Shown here one piece after another: positions 1-6,498 of a stretch of DNA of 14,472 bases. Both the position numbers and the translations under genes were made by a program. The stretch lies in assembly GCA_014239005.1 (NCBI GenBank), contig JABAAA010000008.1:1-14472 (forward strand). Direction: 5' to 3'. This DNA comes from Alphaproteobacteria bacterium (GTDB lineage Bacteria; Pseudomonadota; Alphaproteobacteria; JABAAW01). The stretch's first letter is position 1, and each line of letters begins with the position of its first letter. The notes under the pieces were generated by a model. The model saw only the letters and a program-made list of their open reading frames with translations, was not told the origin of the DNA and ran no database searches.

Positions 1-1
1 T

Positions 2-44
2 GCGAGGGATTACTCCCTCGCGCTCCCCGCGTGCTACGCACGCG
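2..44. repeat. Two adjacent perfect hairpins at the left edge
   Basis: Positions 2-9 (gcgaggga) pair perfectly with 14-21 (tccctcgc) across a 4-nt loop. Immediately after, 28-34 (cgcgtgc) pairs with 38-44 (gcacgcg) across a 3-nt loop. Neither is followed by a T-run on either strand, so they do not look like simple intrinsic terminators. They could be part of a dispersed palindromic element or the 3' end of a transcript from outside the window. The rest of 45-191 shows nothing I can name; it lies downstream of the minus-strand GNAT gene. Confidence 0.5.
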
Positions 45-191
45 ATGTTTTGCATTTCCTAATCAAATAAAACCCGTATCTGTCGCGTGATAGCGTGCCA
101 TTAAAAAGCACAAGCGCGAACGCAACTGACACACACAAATCCAGTTTCTCGTTGCCAATTCGTCACTATCCATAAAAAATGCCGCCCCCCC

Positions 192-863
192 TCACAGCGT
201 CTCCAGCCGCAACCGTCGATCCTTCGCCAAAATCGCAAACAACAAATGATCCTCCCACACCCCGTCAATACACAAATAACTCCTCCCCTCGCCCTCAATC
301 CGAAAACCACATCGCAACAACAAACGCGTGCTAGGACGATTATCCGGCATGCAACTCGCCTCGATGCGATTCAACCCCAACTCCCCAAAACCATACTCCA
401 AGATCAACGACAAAGCCTCCCGCATATAACCCCGCCGGACATAATCAATACCCGTCCAATAACCCACGCTCGCCGTCATGTTCGCTCCATAACGAATGTT
501 GCTGAGCGTAATCCCCCCCACCAACCTCCCCGCATCATCCACCCCGTCCTCGTTCCGAAAAATCAAAAATCCGCGCAAAATTTCCGACTTCCACCCACGC
601 TGATGATAATCCAAAAACATCGCAAAACCCCGCGATGTCAAAACATCCTTGCTCCACAAAGGCTCCCAAGGCTGAAGAAAATCCCTGCTCCTCCTCCGCA
701 ACGAAATCCACTCCCCCTCAACCCCGCGCGAAACCCTTCGCAAAGTCACAAAAGGACCTCGCAACGCAACAGGAACACGAAAAAAACCCTCAATGAGCCT
801 GACCAAAAGACGAAATCTCCGATAATCCAACCCGAGACAAAGGTCCCAATACCGTGATCGCAC
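192..863 (-). CDS. GNAT family N-acetyltransferase, RimJ/RimL type
   Basis: Probably transfers an acetyl group from acetyl-CoA to a protein N-terminus or small amine, as RimJ-like enzymes do; the substrate cannot be read from sequence. Numbered from the GTG at 863, it shows a QPWEP segment (64-68), the strand GGITLSN (116-122), the acetyl-CoA loop RRGYMREA (143-150), and the C-terminal stretch DNRPSTRLLLRCGF (174-187) ending in DHLLFAIL. This pattern resembles alphaproteobacterial RimJ homologues. The start is uncertain: no ATG fits, and the candidates are GTG at 863 and TTG at 830 and 806. The TTG at 806 has a GGAG about 10 nt upstream. With any of these the gene overlaps the end of the M16 peptidase gene (stop at 790-792), so the two are probably translationally coupled. 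Confidence 0.85.
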   Translation of the reverse strand: MRSRYWDLCLGLDYRRFRLLVRLIEGFFRVPVALRGPFVTLRRVSRGVEGEWISLRRRSRDFLQPWEPLWSKDVLTSRGFAMFLDYHQRGWKSEILRGFLIFRNEDGVDDAGRLVGGITLSNIRYGANMTASVGYWTGIDYVRRGYMREALSLILEYGFGELGLNRIEASCMPDNRPSTRLLLRCGFRIEGEGRSYLCIDGVWEDHLLFAILAKDRRLRLETL

Positions 864-2163
864 TCATCCCCAAAAACAACGATTCCGCCAAACGCAAAAG
901 ACAAGCACGATCCACCGCCTCGATGCGCGACAAAGTCTCCCGCGGATCAATCGTCCTGCCGTAGTACAACATCTGCGAAGCCCAATAAACCGCCCTGCGC
1001 GGCGGCGATTCCAAACCCATCACCAACGAAGAGCGTATCTGCGCCTTCGCTCGTGAAATATCCTCGTCACGCAAATTCTCGAAACTCGCGTTCAAACAAC
1101 CCCGCAAGGCACGCTGCAACTCCCCCATCTTCTCTCGATCGCTTGCCGTGTAGATAGCAAACAACCCCCCGTCCTGCCACGCCTCATAAAAGCTGGAAAT
1201 CGAATACGCCAACCCCCGCTTTTCCCGAATCTCTTGAAACAACGGCGACGACATCCCCCCCCCCAACAAAGTACACAACACCCGCGCCCCATGATAATCC
1301 TCGTGATGACGCGAATAGGCAGGAAACCCGATAAGACTGTGACATTGTTCAATATCCCTCTTCTCAACCGAAAGAGAACAGGCAAATCGCGGCGAGGCGT
1401 CTCCCGTCCTCTTCTTCTCCTGGTCTTTATTTTCCTGGTCTTTATTCTTCTGGTCTTTATTCTTCTCGCTCGAAGCGGAAGTCTGCGCGGTAGCAACGTT
1501 GGCAACAGGCGTTTTTCCCAGCGAGCCCAGCGCCTTGTCGACAAAGGCAACCCCGCGCGCGAAATCACCCTTGCCCGAAAAAGAAACGACCATGTTCTCG
1601 CCGTAATAGTGATTCGCACGATGTTCCTCCAAATCCTCGCGGTTCACCGCCTCGATGCTCGCGCGATCGCCCAAAATAGGACGACCCAAATTCTGTCGCG
1701 GAAAAATCTGCCCCTGAAAAACATCGAAAACATGATCGTCCGGCGTATCGAAACTTTGCGCAATTTCCTGAATCACAACCCGCCGCTCCGTCTGCAGCTC
1801 GTCTTCGGGAAAACGCGCGTTGCAAACCATATCGCAAAGAACCTCCAATCCCCGCTCCAAATGCTCGCTCGGCATGCGCACGTAAAACGCCGTCTGCTCG
1901 CGCGAAGTGTAGGCGTTGATCATCCCGCCACACGCCTCGATGTCGGCAGCCAAACGATAGGCGTTGCGCAATTCGGTCCCTTTGAACAACATATGCTCGT
2001 AAAAATGCGCCAGCCCCGCACGCGTTGCAGGATCACGACGCGATCCCGTCCCGACCCAAATTCCACAGGTCAAGCTCTCGACGCTATCAATTTCGTCTAC
2101 CAACGCTCGCGCGCCGCAGGAAAGAACTTCCTGCATCGGCAGAGGGGAAATGTCTTTCTTCAT
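790..2163 (-). CDS. M16 family (mitochondrial processing peptidase-like) zinc metallopeptidase
   Basis: A pitrilysin/insulinase-family peptidase of the MPP-like bacterial type, 457 aa. The inverted zinc motif is intact: HFYEH at residues 53-57 supplies H53, E56 and H57, and the distal Glu is E133 in ERRVVIQEI. The C-terminal M16_C half has REKRGLAYSISSF, the usual R/Y region. I chose ATG at 2163, preceded by GGGA at 7 nt, over an in-frame GTG at 2184. A hydrophilic KNKDQ-rich insertion, encoded by a 15-bp tandem repeat, interrupts the M16_C region. The gene is divergent from lepA and overlaps the GNAT gene downstream. I see no convincing signal peptide, so cytoplasmic action is likely. Substrate unknown. 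Confidence 0.92.
   Translation of the reverse strand: MKKDISPLPMQEVLSCGARALVDEIDSVESLTCGIWVGTGSRRDPATRAGLAHFYEHMLFKGTELRNAYRLAADIEACGGMINAYTSREQTAFYVRMPSEHLERGLEVLCDMVCNARFPEDELQTERRVVIQEIAQSFDTPDDHVFDVFQGQIFPRQNLGRPILGDRASIEAVNREDLEEHRANHYYGENMVVSFSGKGDFARGVAFVDKALGSLGKTPVANVATAQTSASSEKNKDQKNKDQENKDQEKKRTGDASPRFACSLSVEKRDIEQCHSLIGFPAYSRHHEDYHGARVLCTLLGGGMSSPLFQEIREKRGLAYSISSFYEAWQDGGLFAIYTASDREKMGELQRALRGCLNASFENLRDEDISRAKAQIRSSLVMGLESPPRRAVYWASQMLYYGRTIDPRETLSRIEAVDRACLLRLAESLFLGMSAITVLGPLSRVGLSEISSFGQAH
1420..1464. repeat. 15-bp tandem repeat, 3 copies, inside the M16 peptidase gene
   Basis: Units ctggtctttattttc, ctggtctttattctt and ctggtctttattctt lie head to tail. On the minus strand they encode KNKDQ, KNKDQ and ENKDQ, so copy-number change keeps the frame. 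The repeat sits in a charged loop between conserved segments of the peptidase and is unlikely to touch the active site. Confidence 0.9.
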
Positions 2164-2201
2164 GCTAAATTCCCGACAGAACACACAAAACCGAGATGAT
2201 T

Positions 2202-4001
2202 ATGGACAAGAGTCAAACAATACGCAATTTCGCACTGATCGCACACATCGATCACGGAAAGTCGACGCTCGCCGACCGCCTCATCGAACAGAGCAACGCC
2301 TTCGACAAACGACAGAGCCGAGAACAAATGCTCGATTCTATGGACATCGAACGCGAACGCGGCATCACCGTCAAAACACAAACCGTGCGCCTCCCTGTCG
2401 TGGTCGACAACGACAACTACGTCTTCAATGTCATGGACACGCCAGGGCATGTCGACTTCTCCTACGAAGTCTCGCGCGCCCTCGCTTCCTGCGAAGGCGC
2501 GTTCCTCGTCGTCGACGCAACGCAAGGCATCGAAGCACAGACGCTCGCCAACGCGTGGCTCGCGCTCGAAAGCGATCTGGATATCGTTCCCGTGCTCAAC
2601 AAGTGCGACCTCGCATCCGCCGACTGCAACAAGGTGGCAGAACAGTTGCAACAAACGCTAGGATTCAAAAAAGACACCACGATCAACATTTCCGCCAAAA
2701 CGGGCTTCGGCATCCCGTCGCTACTGAAAGCCGCCGTCGAACGATTCTCGCCGCCCCAACAAACGGACGAGACAAACCTCAAAGCCTTGCTGGTCGACAG
2801 CTGGTACGACACCTACTTGGGCGTCATGATTTTGGTGCGCGTCTATGCAGGCGCGCTCACCAAGGGACAGAAGATCCGCCTGCTGGCAGGAAAGATCGAC
2901 GCCACCGTCGAGCGCGTCGGCATCTTCCTGCCGCAGCCTACCCAAACAGACGCGCTCCGTTGCGGCGACATCGGATTCATCACGACGGGAATCAAATCGC
3001 TCGCGCAAACGCAAACGGGCGATACCATCGTCGACGCGGCAGAGCCCGTCACAACCCCGCTGCCGGGGTTCCGCAAGCTGCAGCCCGTCGTCTTCTGCGG
3101 ACTCTTTCCCGATTCCGCCGAGAACTTTCCCGCGCTCAGAGACGCGCTTGCCAAGCTCGCGCTGAACGATTCCAGCTTTTCGCGCGAGAACGAAAGCTCG
3201 CCCGTGCTGGGACTTGGCTTTCGCTGCGGCTTTCTTGGCTTGCTCCACTTGGAGATCGCCATCGAGCGTCTGCAGCGCGAGTTCCAAGTCGAACCCGTCA
3301 CGACCGCTCCTTCGGTGGCCTACAAGATCGATCTTCGCAACGGCACCTCGATCGACCTGCGCTCGCCCGCCGACTATCCCGACCCGACGCACATTCAAGC
3401 CACGTTGGAGCCCTGGATCAAGGCGACGATCATCATGCCGCGCGAGACGATCGGTGCTGTCATCCAGCTTTGCTCCGAGTTGAGAGGCAAGCAGATCTCG
3501 CTTTCGAGCCTGGAAGAACGAGCCGTCCTCGTCTACGAGCTGCCTTTGAACGAGGTCGTCTTCGATTTTCACGATCGACTCAAGTCTCTGTCGCGCGGCT
3601 ACGCGTCCTTCGATTACGAACCCGCGGGCTTCCGCGAAGGAAGCCTCGTCAAGCTTTCGATCCTCATCAACGGGGAGAGCGTCGACGCCCTCTCGTGCGT
3701 CTTGCACCGCGAGCGCGCCGCGGTGCGCGCCAAAGCCATGTGCGCCAAGCTCAAAACGTTGATCCCGCAGCAGCTGTTCAAGGTGGCGATCCAAGGCGCC
3801 ATCGGCGGCACCATCATCGCACGCGAGACCGTCAGCGCGCTCAGAAAGGATGTCACCGCAAAGTGCTACGGCGGCGATATTACGAGAAAGCGCAAGTTGT
3901 TAGAAAAGCAGAAAAAGGGCAAGAAGCGCATGCGGCAAATCGGCAAGGTGAACATTCCCAACGCCGCCTTCATCGCAGCACTCAAGACCGACCTGTCATG
4001 A
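2202..4001 (+). CDS. lepA: Elongation factor 4 (LepA), ribosome-associated GTPase
   Basis: LepA/EF4 is a translational GTPase that binds the ribosome and is linked to ribosome assembly and to back-translocation. About 600 aa, the family's usual length. Numbered from the ATG at 2196, GTPase motifs are G1 AHIDHGKST (16-24), G2 in ERERGITVK (52-60), G3 DTPGH (81-85), G4 NKCD (135-138) and G5 SAKTG (166-170). The LepA-specific LDSMDIERERG and the C-terminal CYGGDITRKRKLLEKQKKGKK region are present. G4 reads NKCD where NKID is more usual. Two in-frame ATGs occur, at 2196 and 2202. I favour 2202 because a GAG lies 6 nt before it and MDKSQTIRNF matches the usual LepA start. Only about 38 bp separate it from the divergent M16 gene. 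Confidence 0.97.
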   Translation: MDKSQTIRNFALIAHIDHGKSTLADRLIEQSNAFDKRQSREQMLDSMDIERERGITVKTQTVRLPVVVDNDNYVFNVMDTPGHVDFSYEVSRALASCEGAFLVVDATQGIEAQTLANAWLALESDLDIVPVLNKCDLASADCNKVAEQLQQTLGFKKDTTINISAKTGFGIPSLLKAAVERFSPPQQTDETNLKALLVDSWYDTYLGVMILVRVYAGALTKGQKIRLLAGKIDATVERVGIFLPQPTQTDALRCGDIGFITTGIKSLAQTQTGDTIVDAAEPVTTPLPGFRKLQPVVFCGLFPDSAENFPALRDALAKLALNDSSFSRENESSPVLGLGFRCGFLGLLHLEIAIERLQREFQVEPVTTAPSVAYKIDLRNGTSIDLRSPADYPDPTHIQATLEPWIKATIIMPRETIGAVIQLCSELRGKQISLSSLEERAVLVYELPLNEVVFDFHDRLKSLSRGYASFDYEPAGFREGSLVKLSILINGESVDALSCVLHRERAAVRAKAMCAKLKTLIPQQLFKVAIQGAIGGTIIARETVSALRKDVTAKCYGGDITRKRKLLEKQKKGKKRMRQIGKVNIPNAAFIAALKTDLS

Positions 4002-4077
4002 GGTAACATACAGAAGACGAGCGAGCCCACGGCGAAGTGAGTTTTGCGCATGGGAGGTGTGGAACAAGAATCCTCTC

Positions 4078-4108
4078 TTGAAATTTCCCTTCCCTCTACT
4101 CATATAAA
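4078..4108 (+). promoter_or_regulatory. Candidate sigma70-type promoter for the DUF4396-rlmN-ruvX unit
   Basis: TTGAAA (4078-4083) and TATAAA (4103-4108) are separated by 19 bp, in a locally AT-rich stretch between lepA and the DUF4396 gene. The start of transcription would fall near 4115, giving a leader of about 22 nt. The spacing is longer than the ideal 17 bp, so this is tentative. Confidence 0.4.
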
Positions 4109-4136
4109 TTACAGCAGTAAAATTTTGTATCTTGAG

Positions 4137-4598
4137 ATGAACTCTATGTCTGTCAGTAACGCACATTCCGCCCGTTTTCATTGGCACGATCTCGCTGTGT
4201 GGAAAACCGCCTCCCAAAACACAAGCTGGTGCCTGCTTGGATGCACCATCGGTGACTTCGGAACAATCTTCTTTTTCCAATGGACGCAAATTCCCTTCCC
4301 GAGCGTCGCCATCTTGACGCTTGCCATCGTCAATGGTCTTTTGACCTCCATCGCTCTGGAAACCTTTATCCTCTATCGTCAAATGTCGTCCTTAATGCTG
4401 GCTTTCCAAACCGCCATCAAAATGTCGTTCATCGCCATGGTCGCTATGGAAAGCGCCATGAATGTAACGGATTACCTGCTGGTAGGAGAAGCCCGACTAA
4501 CATGGTGGAGCGTGCCGCCCATGCTCGTCGCAGGCTTTCTCACGCCCCTGCCCTACAGCTATTGGAGGCTCAAAGCTTTTGGTATCGCCTGCCACTGA
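4137..4598 (+). CDS. DUF4396 family four-helix membrane protein
   Basis: I recognise this as a short DUF4396-type protein of unknown function, about 153 aa. Visible features are a start-proximal HWHD, then NTSWCLLGCTIGD in the first hydrophobic segment, and the conserved MSFIAMVAMESAMNVTDY in the third. It ends with TPLPYSYWRLKAFGIACH, the usual family ending. Four hydrophobic segments predict an inner-membrane protein. The conserved His, Cys and acidic residues could bind metal, but that is inference. ATG is at 4137 with an alternative at 4146. It has its own candidate promoter and overlaps the rlmN start by 20 nt, so it leads that operon. The link to an rRNA/tRNA methyltransferase is positional only. 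Confidence 0.8.
   Translation: MNSMSVSNAHSARFHWHDLAVWKTASQNTSWCLLGCTIGDFGTIFFFQWTQIPFPSVAILTLAIVNGLLTSIALETFILYRQMSSLMLAFQTAIKMSFIAMVAMESAMNVTDYLLVGEARLTWWSVPPMLVAGFLTPLPYSYWRLKAFGIACH
4564..4568 (+). promoter_or_regulatory. Shine-Dalgarno deciding the rlmN start
   Basis: GGAGG lies 10 nt before the TTG at 4579, inside the 3' end of the DUF4396 gene. No comparable site precedes the other in-frame candidates such as TTG at 4624. This supports TTG 4579 as the start and translational coupling of the two genes. Confidence 0.6.
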
Positions 4599-5754
4599 CA
4601 TCACGCCTTCTTACTCCTCTCTCTTGACAGAAAAAAAGGGGTTGTTCGGACTGTCGCGCGAAGAGCTTTTAGAGCTCGTCGTAGGGTTGAAACAGCCTCC
4701 CTATCGCGCCCGACAGATCTTCCAGTACATGTACGCGCGGGGAGGAACTTCGTTTCAACAACTCTCGTCGCTGCCGCTTGCACTACGCAAGGAGCTCGAT
4801 CAAAAATTTTACATCGCACGTGCTGCCGTCGTCTCGAAGGAGGTTTCGAGCGACGGCACAAGAAAGTGGCTGTTGCAATTCGCTGACGGAGCAAAAGCCG
4901 AGACCGTCTATATTCCCGAAGAGAGTCGAGGAACGCTGTGTCTTTCTTCTCAGGTGGGGTGCACGCTGAACTGCCGCTTTTGCCACACCGGAACGCAGCT
5001 GTTCGTACGCAACTTGAGCGCGAGCGAAATCCTTCAACAAATCGCCATCACCAAAGACGCGCTGGACGACTGGCAGACACCTGAAAAGCGAAAAATCTCC
5101 AATATCGTTCTGATGGGTATGGGCGAGCCGCTCTACAACTTCGAGCAGGTGGCGCAAGCGCTCACGATCATGACGGACGCGGAAGGATTCTGTTTTTCGC
5201 GGAGAAAGATCACGCTCTCGACAGCGGGCGTGGTGCCGAACATTCCTTTGGTCGGAACGCTCGGCGTTCAGCTGGCAATATCCTTGCACGCAAGCAACGA
5301 CGCGCTCCGCGACAAGCTCGTTCCGTTAAACCGCAAGTATCCGCTTGACGAGCTCATGCAAGCTTGTCGCGCCTACCCGCGCCTGAAGAACGCCGAGCGC
5401 ATCACTTTCGAGTATGTCATGCTGGAGGATATCAACGATTCGCCACAGCAAGCGCAAGAGCTCGTGCGCTTGATTCGCGGCATTCCTGCGAAGGTGAATC
5501 TTATTCCGTTCAACCCCTGGCCCGGCGCGCCCTATCGTTGCTCTTCGTCTTCACGCATGCGCGCCTTTGCTGCCATTGTGCAAAAAGCGGGTTACGCGGC
5601 TCCTTTGAGAGTGCCGCGCGGACGCGACATCATGGCAGCTTGCGGACAATTGAAAACGGCGAGCTTGCGGATGCGTAAAAGCTTGCAGTGCAAGGTCGAG
5701 CCACCCACAGAGAAGGAGCGACCCACAGAGAAGGATGGCGTTGCGTTCGGATGA
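4579..5754 (+). CDS. rlmN: 23S rRNA (adenine2503-C2)/tRNA methyltransferase RlmN
   Basis: A radical-SAM enzyme that methylates C2 of A2503 in 23S rRNA and A37 of some tRNAs. The cluster motif C-x3-C-x2-C is C128, C132 and C135 (VGCTLNCRFC). The SAM-binding MGMGEP follows. The C-terminal RGRDIMAACGQL supplies the methyl-carrying Cys355. An upstream Cys121 (TLCLSSQ) lies in the usual conserved stretch. At 391 aa it is a normal length with a slightly extended tail. The start is TTG at 4579, supported by GGAGG at 4564-4568 and overlapping DUF4396 by 20 nt. The tail carries an 18-bp tandem duplication (PPTEKERPTEKD). Its stop overlaps the ruvX start as ATGA. Confidence 0.96.
   Translation: MVSPATDITPSYSSLLTEKKGLFGLSREELLELVVGLKQPPYRARQIFQYMYARGGTSFQQLSSLPLALRKELDQKFYIARAAVVSKEVSSDGTRKWLLQFADGAKAETVYIPEESRGTLCLSSQVGCTLNCRFCHTGTQLFVRNLSASEILQQIAITKDALDDWQTPEKRKISNIVLMGMGEPLYNFEQVAQALTIMTDAEGFCFSRRKITLSTAGVVPNIPLVGTLGVQLAISLHASNDALRDKLVPLNRKYPLDELMQACRAYPRLKNAERITFEYVMLEDINDSPQQAQELVRLIRGIPAKVNLIPFNPWPGAPYRCSSSSRMRAFAAIVQKAGYAAPLRVPRGRDIMAACGQLKTASLRMRKSLQCKVEPPTEKERPTEKDGVAFG
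5698..5733. repeat. 18-bp tandem duplication at the 3' end of rlmN
   Basis: gagccacccacagagaag (5698-5715) is followed directly by gagcgacccacagagaag (5716-5733), one mismatch. It encodes a duplicated PTEK motif in the non-conserved RlmN tail and preserves the frame. Confidence 0.85.
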
Positions 5755-6281
5755 GCGACGAGACTGCTTGCGAGAGATCGTCTTGCGTCTACGAGAACCT
5801 TGAGAGTTTTTTTGCGTGCTTGCCCTCGCGCGGCGTGTTGCTCGCGCTCGATTTCGGGACGAGGCGTATCGGCATGGCAGCAAGCACGACAGAGCGGAGG
5901 CTTGCCGTCGCCTTGCCTATCCTTACGCGCAAGAACTTACGGACGGATCTCGATGTTTTGCGAAGACTTTTTGTCGAGCGCGAGGCGGTGGGATGGGTTG
6001 TAGGCTTGCCGTTGTCGCTTTCCGGCAAGGAAAGTGCTATGTCGGTGGAGGTTCGGCGTTTTGTCGAGAAGTTGTTGACGAAAAACCCTCAACCGCTTTT
6101 GCTGTTCGACGAGCGACTGACTTCCGCGCTGGTCGAGCGCGCGGCACGCGAGGCAACAGGCAAGGATGTCAAGCGTAAGAAAAATCTAGATTCCCAAGCG
6201 GCGACTTTGCTCTTGCAAAATTGCCTTGAACGCTTTAGAAATAAAGATGTGGATAACTTCCCTCATTGCAAAACTTTTTGA
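5751..6281 (+). CDS. ruvX: Putative pre-16S rRNA nuclease / Holliday junction resolvase RuvX (YqgF)
   Basis: YqgF/RuvX is an RNase H-fold nuclease involved in 16S rRNA 5' processing; some homologues act on Holliday junctions. From the ATG at 5751 the protein is 176 aa. It has ALDFGTRRIG with the first catalytic Asp, VVGLPLSLSGKES, FDERLTS with the acidic second site, and a C-terminal KKNLDSQAATLLLQ with the third Asp. It carries about 25 residues before the core strand, longer than compact homologues. The ATG shares ATGA with the rlmN stop, indicating translational coupling. Cytoplasmic. Confidence 0.92.
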   Translation: MSDETACERSSCVYENLESFFACLPSRGVLLALDFGTRRIGMAASTTERRLAVALPILTRKNLRTDLDVLRRLFVEREAVGWVVGLPLSLSGKESAMSVEVRRFVEKLLTKNPQPLLLFDERLTSALVERAAREATGKDVKRKKNLDSQAATLLLQNCLERFRNKDVDNFPHCKTF

Positions 6282-6296
6282 ATTTTCCGCTAAAAT
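6266..6296 (+). promoter_or_regulatory. Candidate promoter for tRNA-Thr
   Basis: TTGCAA (6266-6271) and TAAAAT (6291-6296) are 19 bp apart, in an AT-rich stretch starting inside the last codons of ruvX and ending about 43 nt before the tRNA. Spacing is not ideal. Confidence 0.35.
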
Positions 6297-6339
6297 GAGA
6301 GATTCTGCATTTTTTCTGATGATTCTATTTTGCAGAGTG

Positions 6340-6411
6340 GCCGACATAGCTCAGTGGTAGAGCAAGGGTTTTGTAAACCCTAGGTCCGCGGTTCGAATCC
6401 GTGTGTCGGCA
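6340..6411 (+). tRNA. tRNA-Thr (anticodon UGU)
   Basis: A complete cloverleaf of 72 nt. Acceptor GCCGACA (6340-6346) pairs with TGTCGGC (6404-6410), discriminator A6411. D-stem GCTC (6349-6352)/GAGC (6360-6363). Anticodon stem AGGGT (6365-6369)/ACCCT (6377-6381), loop TTTGTAA with anticodon TGT at 6372-6374, reading ACA. T-stem CGCGG (6387-6391)/CCGTG (6399-6403) with one G-U pair, loop TTCGAAT. The CCA end is not encoded, so it must be added by CCA-transferase. Confidence 0.97.
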
Positions 6412-6434
6412 GAACAAAAAACGCGGAGCCTTAA

Positions 6435-6491
6435 ATGAAAAAAATAACTTTTCGACTCGCACCTGCGCGAGACGGGGAGAATCTATCTTGA
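6435..6491 (+). CDS. Possible 18-aa leader peptide upstream of pyrD
   Basis: ATG at 6435 is preceded by GGAG at 6425-6428 with a 6-nt gap, a better ribosome site than pyrD's own. The ORF encodes MKKITFRLAPARDGENLS and stops at 6489-6491, 7 nt before the pyrD ATG, in a different frame. A weak hairpin (ctcgc 6456-6460 / gcgag 6467-6471) lies within it. It could couple translation into pyrD or act as a leader peptide; it could also be chance. Confidence 0.35.
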   Translation: MKKITFRLAPARDGENLS

Positions 6492-6498
6492 TGTTGAC

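Noticed and set aside
1234..2199. 321-codon plus-strand frame antisense to the M16 gene
   Set aside because: No motif and unlikely composition, while the minus strand encodes an intact HxxEH peptidase.
2721..3794. 357-codon minus-strand frame antisense to lepA
   Set aside because: It has no recognisable domain and lies opposite a highly conserved gene; open by codon bias.
2150..4006. Long arginine-rich plus-strand frame covering lepA
   Set aside because: It overlaps lepA completely in another frame, is extremely Arg-rich and shows no family motif, as expected of an off-frame reading of a GC-rich gene.
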